Part shown: piece by piece, positions 10,560 to 15,877 of the stretch
Layout of the letters: each line of letters opens with the position of its first letter
How positions within the stretch are numbered: the first letter of the stretch is position 1
Source: Spirogloea muscicola
Lineage: Eukaryota > Streptophyta > Zygnematophyceae > Spirogloeales > Spirogloeaceae
Reading direction: 5' to 3'
DNA length: 15,877 nucleotides
Assembly: GCA_009602725.1 (NCBI GenBank)
Contig: WELB01000002.1
Location: 1,552,398 to 1,568,274, forward strand
The notes under the pieces: model-generated
Told to the model about the DNA's origin: nothing
What the model saw: the letters and a program-made list of their open reading frames with translations, nothing else
Database searches by the model: none
Made by a program: the position numbers and the translations under genes

Positions 10560-10877
10560 CAGGGGTTACTGAGTGCTTCGTAGCTGCTTCGTTTCTTTTC
10601 TGTGCTTGTTGTTCTTTGTACTTCCCCTGGCCCCTTCTCGTCCTTTGTTCATTCTTTTCTGGGCTGGCTTTTTCCAGCCCCTTATCCTCAATGGTCGAGC
10701 CCTTCTCCCCCCAGAAAAGAAAGAGAAGGGCTCGCCCATTGAGGATATGGGCTGTGAAAAGCCAGCCAGCCAGCAGAATTGACAAAGGTTCGAAGGGGCC
10801 AAGTGATGGAGGGGCCAAAAAGCGCTAAGCAGCTACTAAGGGGCCTGAAGATGCTATGTCAGAACGGGGGACGATGG
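10560..10877. repeat. Long imperfect inverted repeat (hairpin) of two repeat copies
   Basis: The left arm 10560..10707 and the right arm 10723..10877 are inverted copies of the 150-bp module. The inner 45 bp pair almost perfectly (left CTGGCTTTTTCCAGCCC...CAATGG, right GAGAAGGGCTCGCCCATTGA...GAAAAGCCAG) around a 15-nt loop 10708..10722. The outer parts match with more gaps (GGCCCCTTC, GTAGCTGCTT). It could fold as a hairpin in DNA or RNA. It may have arisen as a head-to-head insertion. Confidence 0.8.
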
Positions 10878-11265
10878 ACTGGGATTGAGGCATTTCGCCG
10901 AGACCCAGAGGCGGCGGCAGATATCAAGCCCTGGGCGCGCACTTCTCTCTCTGATATTAAGCCCTTCTGCCAGCAACTAGAGCTCGCCCAGCTTTCTGGT
11001 AAAGGCGCGAGAAGGTGCGGGGTGCGCATGTAATGGAAAGGTGACCAGATTCAAGCCAATACATTGTTCAGGCAAAAGCTTGTGCACAAAGTGGGCTACA
11101 TGAAACACGCCGCTGGGGGCGACCAGGCGGGCGAGCAGGCGGCAGGCGGGCGCTCAGGCTGCTGCGGGGCCTAGAAAGAAAGTGGCTCTGCATAAGAAGT
11201 GATCTCTTCCAAAGGGGGGCGAGGGCTGTGAATGATTCGACGAGGCTCGGAAAGGGGGGCCGAAA

Positions 11266-11413
11266 AGAAGAAGTGGCTTCTCCCAATGGGGCAAAGGGCT
11301 GTGTGAAGCCAGCCCGAAAAGAATTGACAAGGTTCGAAGGGGCCAAACTACGAGCTAAGCAGCGACTGCGGGGCCTGAAGAGGCTATAACAGAACGGGGG
11401 AGGATGGACCACT
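11266..11413 (+). repeat. 147-bp direct repeat, copy 1
   Basis: Nearly identical to 11581..11726, with only a few substitutions and indels. Both begin GAAGAAGTGGCT-TCTCCCAAT and end GGGGGAGGATGGACCACT. The period is 315 bp. The high identity next to far more diverged copies at 10486 and 10723 points to a recent duplication. It carries CCAAT at 11283..11287. Confidence 0.9.
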
Positions 11414-11580
11414 TAGTAGTTACGAGTGAGGAGCCTCACATCCGACAGACTAGCTGCCGGTAAACTATCCCCCTGACGAAAGCCGGAGGCCGCAGCGAGA
11501 GCACGGCCAGCACGCCGAAAGCGCTGAAAGACCAAAGCGGGGGGAGGCGGGCAGCGGGGGCCATGACCGGTAGTACTACA

Positions 11581-11726
11581 GAAGAAGTGGCTCTCCCAAT
11601 GGGGGCAAGGGCTGTGAGAAGCCAGCCCGAAAAGAATTGACAAGGTTCGAAGGGGCCAAACTACGAGCTAAGCAGCGACTGCGGGGCCTGAAGAGGCTAT
11701 GGCAAGACGGGGGAGGATGGACCACT
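11581..11726 (+). repeat. 147-bp direct repeat, copy 2 (in the NF-YB upstream region)
   Basis: Second member of the pair with 11266..11413. It ends about 220 bp before the NF-YB start codon, so it forms part of that gene's promoter or 5' UTR. CCAAT is at 11596..11600. Confidence 0.9.
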
Positions 11727-11949
11727 ACAGCCACCGGCCCGCTGCCGGCCAGGGCGCCGTAGATCCGCCGCCATCGAGCGCCGCGCGCAGCTCTCCCCCC
11801 CCACCCCCCCCCCACGCGCCGGCAACGCCCCCCGGGCGTTTGCGCCATAGGCCCCGCGTCCGGCACTCCCGCCCCCCCCAGCTCCTCCTCGCAGCTCCTC
11901 CCTCCTCCCCCCCGGGGGGGGGGGGAGGCCCGGCCTCCCGGCTCGCCGC
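11727..11949 (+). promoter_or_regulatory. NF-YB proximal promoter / 5' UTR with C and G homopolymers
   Basis: An extremely GC-rich stretch of C runs (about 11798..11815) and a C7-G12 junction at 11907..11925 directly upstream of the ATG. No TATA box is seen. The transcription start cannot be placed. Such G/C tracts can form hairpins or quadruplexes and are also prone to assembly length errors. Confidence 0.5.
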
Positions 11950-13745
11950 ATGGCGGACGAGCCGCCGAGCCCCGACAGCGGCGGCGCGCACGGCGACGAG
12001 TACGACGGCGTCGCCGGCGCCAGCGGCGGCGGCGGCGGCGGCGCCGACGGCGACGGCGCCGGGTCAGTGCGCGAGCAGGACCGCTTCCTGCCCGTCGCCA
12101 ACATCAGCCGCATCATGAAGAAGGCGCTGCCGGCCAACGCCAAGATCGCCAAGGACGCCAAGGAGACGGTGCAGGAGTGCGTCTCCGAGTACATCAGCTT
12201 CATCACGAGCGAGTACTCGCCCCTCGATCTCTCGACGGTGGCCACCGTGTCCGGTCTACCATCTGCCTTCACGGCTGCAGTGGCTGCACGCCAGCTCCCA
12301 TGTCGCAGTACCAAGCTGTGCAAGCTGCAGCTGCAAATGTCCCTGCACACACCTGAACGCTATCAGCTGGTCCTTGTATTCTTGACCACTAGCTGCAACT
12401 GCAACCTTGTGGTACAGGGCCAGCGACAAGTGCCAGAGGGAGAAGAGGAAGACGATCAACGGTGATGACCTACTCTGGGCCATGAGCACATTAGGGTTCG
12501 AGGACTGCATAGAGCCTCTCAAGCTCTACCTCCACAAGTTCAGGGAGGTTGGTTGCTTTCTCTTCCTCAGCTCCTGCCAGTCCAGCCGGTGTGTCCACGA
12601 GCAGTACAGATGCCTCTCCCGTACACTACATTGTGTTGTTGATGCGTCAGCATCTTCATTGAAATGCGTCACAGGAGGCACTTCTTGCACTGCAGCACAA
12701 CTTGGCACTGACAAGTTTCCATGTTACTGGTGTGTCCCTGTCGCTCCTGCGGTGTGCACCCAATGGAGCTCAGACCGAGGTACAACCACATTAATGCTCT
12801 TCATCTGGCACCTGTGCGGTGATTGTGTGGGGTTCAATTCTTCCTTGTTGCCGAATTCTCAAGGATTCAGGGCAAGCTGAGGGTCTTGTCTGTCAAGCCT
12901 GTGCTTTGCATGAGGTACTTAGGAAGGACGTCCAGTGGCTGATGCAGTCCTTGAACCAGGCCCAGCTGACAGTACTGGCGACTTCTGTCTGCTAACACTA
13001 CCACATGACAATGTTCCATCTGTGATAGGGAGAAAAGGCGTCCTTGGCAAAACAAGGTGGGGACTCTTTGAAGAAGGATGCCTCTGGTGCAAGTTCTGGA
13101 CAGGTACTTAACACTCACTAACACTGTGAAGCATCGTAAACAGTCTCTGCTAGCTGGAGATCACTTACCTCGCTTAAGATTTGAGCACATTGCCTAAGTT
13201 GCTCTTTGGAAGGTAGCTGGCATGAAGATGGGCATAGTCCTAGTTGCCCCACGACTACGGAGAATAATATCTCCTTGTCTTGTATCCGTTAGCATGACAC
13301 TACCCTGCGATGTGATTGCATTTGCATGGTGGAGCTACTGCATTGCTCTTTATGTATTTATATGTATTTACAGCCGATGTACATGATATTTCACATTTGC
13401 TCTGGTAGAGCAGAGTACCTGTCTGATGCCAGGGCTAGTGCTGTCTGCAGATGCCCATGTCAAATTTTGGCCCTTCATCTACCATGGGGTACATGCAACC
13501 ACAGGTTGTTGAAAACTCATAAGCACCCCTGGCATGTGGCCTCTCACAGATGTTATTGTGCATAGTGTTACGAGCTTCATTGGTCTTGCTCTGCTGGCTG
13601 TTTCCTGATCGGGGGGTTTGCTTGCAGCCTAAATTTTCTGAAGATGCAGCTCATCGTTGTCTTCATCGACTTCTGTGATTAGTTGCTACTCATGGTTCTC
13701 GCTCTGTGTTGACAGATGCAGCTCCAGCCCAGCCAGCAGTTGTGA
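11950..13745 (+). CDS. NF-YB: Nuclear transcription factor Y subunit beta (NF-YB/HAP3), non-LEC1 type
   Basis: NF-YB pairs with NF-YC through histone folds and, with NF-YA, binds CCAAT boxes. Five exons, 11950..12212, 12418..12547, 13029..13103, 13451..13504 and 13716..13745, encode 183 aa; the first junction is phase 2 and the rest phase 0. Residues 1-39 are acidic and Gly-rich. The core at about 40-131 is near-canonical: [39 protein letters not shown], a split Glu88, [37 protein letters not shown]. Lys rather than Asp in AKIAKDAK marks it as non-LEC1. Cys118 replaces the usual Tyr of FEDY. The tail is [43 protein letters not shown] and MQLQPSQQL-stop. Exons 1-2 are certain. Exons 3-4 are well supported by phase and NF-YB-like composition. 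Exon 5 is the least sure. Confidence 0.93.
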
Positions 13746-14856
13746 GCCCGCGAAGTCAGGCCTCATACCATTACATAGCTACTTTCTGAGAGTGCATATT
13801 GTGTAGTCCAATCTCTACTTCGTATAATAGATTTCTGTTAAGTTCTGCTTAGCTCATAGCCTATCTTCTTACCGAGGCCAAAGGTGTGGAGCATAATCTG
13901 TGGCATACAGTAAATTGTTGTCCCCTGGTAGCAGCAAGCCCTGTGCCAGCAGCAGGATTGAGCTCTATCTAGGACTGGCCAGTCATCTCCATGTCGAGAG
14001 CACGCTCTCGCAGAAGCCGTCTCCTCATCTTCTGCGGGGCTGAGCAGAGCTCATTGCAGGACGAGAGGGCCTCAATGGGACTCAGATGGAGGTCCTGTCT
14101 GATGAATGGACGAAATTCTAAAGTCGACAGGAACACATTCATTCTGTGGAACGGGCGTGCCCCTTATTCCCTCGAAACCTCTCATCATTCGCAAGTGACA
14201 ACAATGCCACTCCCAAAGCACAGAGACAATACTGCAACCTTCAAATATGGAGAATGCAATCCACCAACAAGTTGCTAAGCCCATGTGGTGTCTGCAAATG
14301 AGCCCTTCTCAATCAAAACTGCAGAAATTTTGAGGCAGAGTATGGCAGCAAGCTGCTCCACGTGATGCTGGACAGTGCTAAAATTGCTACCACAGGCAAC
14401 TACACCTGAACAGATTAAAACAACCTGAGGCTGCTGCCAGTCTGCGCTTCCACTCTTGTGTGGAGCACTTTCAGCAAGGCTCAAAAGAATAGACGATTTC
14501 GCAATCAGAACACCTCTCTGAGGCGACCAGCTTGTAGCTGGCCCTACAAGCCGACCACTGGAGCTGCGCTTGTCAAGCAGGCTCTGGTCTGCAGAGTACT
14601 CTCGTCAGCTTATTACAGGCACGGGAGTTGCCCCCCAAAATCGGTGCTCCACTAGCAGTTTCTCGCACTTGCCATGGCAGCCCGAGCTGGAGGTGGTGAG
14701 GCGGGACAGGAGCTAGGTTGACACAAAGAGGGCGAACAGTGAACAAGCAGTGGCCAGTTGGCACAGCTAGCAGCTTCACTGCAGTCCAAGGGACCATGGC
14801 CATGGAGAAGCTGAGGCAACCGGGGATAAGGGAAGCTGCTGGCATAGCTGCCCTGT
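13746..14856. other. Convergent intergenic / 3' UTR region
   Basis: This lies between the stops of NF-YB (+) and the - strand gene ending at 14857. ORFs up to 95 codons (13991..14278 on +, 14573..14860 on -) show no recognised motifs. No TGTAA was noticed soon after the NF-YB stop. A TTACA at 14613..14617 would be TGTAA for the - strand gene, about 240 nt after its stop. No RNA gene or repeat was seen. Confidence 0.45.
14613..14617 (-). other. Candidate TGTAA polyadenylation signal
   Basis: TTACA on the + strand reads TGTAA on the - strand, about 240 nt downstream of the stop at 14857. Distance and motif suit a chlorophyte 3' UTR, but the match is short. Confidence 0.25.
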
Positions 14857-15738
14857 TCATCCATTGGAGCCCGCCAGTGCGTCGCCAGGCCTAGGGCGGG
14901 CGCGCTTGCCGGTGCGCTGCAGCTGCTTGGACAGCTGCTGCACGTTGTCACAGCCATCACTGCCAATGCCCATGGAGGTAACAGCCTGGGGCATCGATTG
15001 CGGGTGGTGCAGTGCCAGCGGCAGCGGCGTCTGCCCTTGCACCACGGGCACCATCATGCCTGCATGGCTGCTGCCGCCGAGGTGGTGGCCATCTAGCGCC
15101 ACGTGGCCCCGCACCTCCGGCCGGTGGTCGCCCAGCAGCATGCCGCCATTGCCGTCCATTGCGCTGCTCGAGCTCACAAGCAAGGTGGGGTCATCACGCG
15201 CCAGGTCCATGGTCTGGAGGGCTCCGCAGCCCTCTGACTGCTTGCCGGCCTCAGCCCCAGGACTTGAGAGACCTCCCGGGCCCCGCTGGAGGTCATTGAG
15301 CGGGCCAGCAGGTATGACAAAGTGCCCGCTGTCGCTGCAGCCGCTGCCGACGGCGCTGTTGCCGCCTCCGCCAGGGTGCATGGGGACCATCCCCTGGGGT
15401 ATGACCATTGAGCTGGTATATGACGACGGCGGGTGGTACGGCAGGGTCATGGAGGAGTGCGATGGGTTTGGGCCGGTGAGGTTGACAGATTGCTGCGGCA
15501 TGGCCATGCCCAGGCCATGGCTGCCGTCTACCGCGCCTGACGACACAGTCCCGCAGGCCCCGGGCGGCTGGCCTCCCAGATTGACGCCGGCCACGAGCTG
15601 TGGCGGCGAGCCCTGGACGTACAGCGACAGCGGCGGGGCCCCCATGGGCACCGCTGATGACCTCGGGCCCCTCGTCGAAAGCGACAAGTGCCCATGCACG
15701 CCGCCGCCCTGCGTTCCCGTCGAGGGCGCAGCGAGCAG
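14857..15738 (-). CDS. Unidentified low-complexity, possibly nuclear protein, last exon (5' partial)
   Basis: An open frame of about 293 codons with very high GC3 ends at TGA 14859..14857. Upstream on the - strand it is closed by TAG, and the probable 3' splice site is CCCTCAG|CTGCTCGC (15739/15738, phase 0), so earlier exons lie outside the window. The sequence is rich in Gly, Ser, Pro, Met and His, for example GMVPMHPGGGG and GLGMAMPQQ. No folded domain is recognised. The end reads QLSKQLQRTGKRARPRPGDA, a basic stretch like a nuclear localisation signal. Together these suggest the disordered tail of a transcription factor or RNA-binding protein, but the function is unknown. A 292-codon ORF on the opposite strand (14864..15742) is judged to be its shadow. 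Confidence 0.7.
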   Translation of the reverse strand: MLAAPSTGTQGGGVHGHLSLSTRGPRSSAVPMGAPPLSLYVQGSPPQLVAGVNLGGQPPGACGTVSSGAVDGSHGLGMAMPQQSVNLTGPNPSHSSMTLPYHPPSSYTSSMVIPQGMVPMHPGGGGNSAVGSGCSDSGHFVIPAGPLNDLQRGPGGLSSPGAEAGKQSEGCGALQTMDLARDDPTLLVSSSSAMDGNGGMLLGDHRPEVRGHVALDGHHLGGSSHAGMMVPVVQGQTPLPLALHHPQSMPQAVTSMGIGSDGCDNVQQLSKQLQRTGKRARPRPGDALAGSNG

Positions 15739-15877
15739 CTGAGGGTCAGAGCTCTAGGCTGCGATGCAAGGCGCCTTCACTGGAGCACAGCGGTCCTCAG
15801 TGAAACCGCTGAAGAATACAATTCAATGTGGGCCACAGCAGTGCCGCCACAGTGCAGACGACGTGTGCCGGGGGGGG

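Larger units (their letters stand above)
9830..11726. repeat. Degenerate repeat cluster upstream of NF-YB
   Basis: About 1.9 kb is built from related modules in both orientations. The CTCTTCCA(C/A)A...GCGAGGGCT module is at 9830..9867 and 11203..11230. A GTGCGCAT...CCAAT..A..TTC.GGC module is at 10054..10104 and 11022..11073. A module running AGTA-CC/TTACG...ACAT...AAGTCGGAGTAGC-like is at about 10228, 10440 and 11415. A 150-bp module centred on GAATTGACAAGGTTCGAAGG is at 10723..10877, 11266..11413 and 11581..11726, and inverted at 10560..10707. No transposase ORF is visible. This looks like a non-autonomous element family that has tandemly duplicated and rearranged; the identity of the element is unknown. 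Confidence 0.75.

Noticed and set aside
11697-12350. 217-codon ORF on the - strand over the NF-YB start
   Set aside because: It is antisense to the certain NF-YB exon 1 and consists of low-complexity Ala, Gly, Pro and Arg typical of a shadow frame.
13634-13681. Possible extra NF-YB exon after TTGCTTGCAG (PKFSEDAA...)
   Set aside because: It is in phase but lacks a good donor before its stop. The Met/Gln-rich exons at 13451 and 13716 resemble NF-YB tails better.
14864-15742. 292-codon ORF on the + strand
   Set aside because: It overlaps the - strand exon throughout and is rich in Trp, Cys and Pro as expected of an antisense GC-rich frame. The - strand has the better composition, GC3 and splice context.
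1-15877. CRISPR array, prophage, IS element, tRNA or rRNA genes
   Set aside because: No evenly spaced repeats with unique spacers, no transposase or phage motifs, and no cloverleaf or rRNA signatures were seen. The gene structures are eukaryotic.

Overview
The window reads as nuclear DNA of a green plant-lineage eukaryote, most likely a GC-rich chlorophyte alga. Genes are split by GT-AG introns of about 70-480 nt. First exons are very GC-rich, and the protein families (a plant-type NF-YB, a plant-type ATG14, a plant/algal DUF7796-like protein) are those of Viridiplantae. There are no operons, Shine-Dalgarno sites, CRISPR arrays or phage genes. The genus cannot be told from the sequence. All exon models below were built by eye from splice consensus, phase agreement and family resemblance.

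Layout. (1) <2..2116, + strand: the 3' three exons of a gene joining a DUF7796-like (glycosyltransferase-like) N-terminal region to a METTL24/FkbM-like methyltransferase region. (2) 2117..3731: non-coding or unexplained DNA with 3' UTR sequence and a few unassigned short ORFs. (3) 7814..3732, - strand: an approximately 14-exon gene that none of the long ORFs reveals. Spliced, it gives an ATG14/UVRAG-family autophagy subunit of about 565 residues, with an N-terminal CxxC...CxxC pair, a coiled coil, an ICG-RLP motif, an IWQR-S-D motif, a YPLF motif and a GWDL...PPPPS...EHWARAM C-terminus. (4) 7815..11949: a roughly 4.1 kb divergent intergenic region between ATG14 and NF-YB. Its NF-YB side is a patchwork of related 30-150 bp repeats in both orientations, including a long imperfect hairpin and a 147 bp direct repeat. 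(5) 11950..13745, + strand: a complete five-exon NF-YB (HAP3) CCAAT-binding subunit of 183 aa. (6) 13746..14856: convergent intergenic and 3' UTR DNA. (7) 14857..15738, - strand: the last exon of an unidentified gene whose 5' part lies beyond the window; its product is low-complexity and ends in a basic, nuclear-signal-like patch.

The genes do not form one pathway: a probable membrane or secretory modifying enzyme, an autophagy PI3-kinase subunit, a transcription factor and an unknown, possibly nuclear, protein. The best leads are the DUF7796-methyltransferase fusion with a changed motif residue, a frame discontinuity in ATG14 that needs a 28-nt intron or an indel, the CCAAT-carrying repeat family lying against the gene for a CCAAT-binding factor, and a long open cysteine-rich read-through of NF-YB intron 2. 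I found no convincing wholly new multi-gene system.
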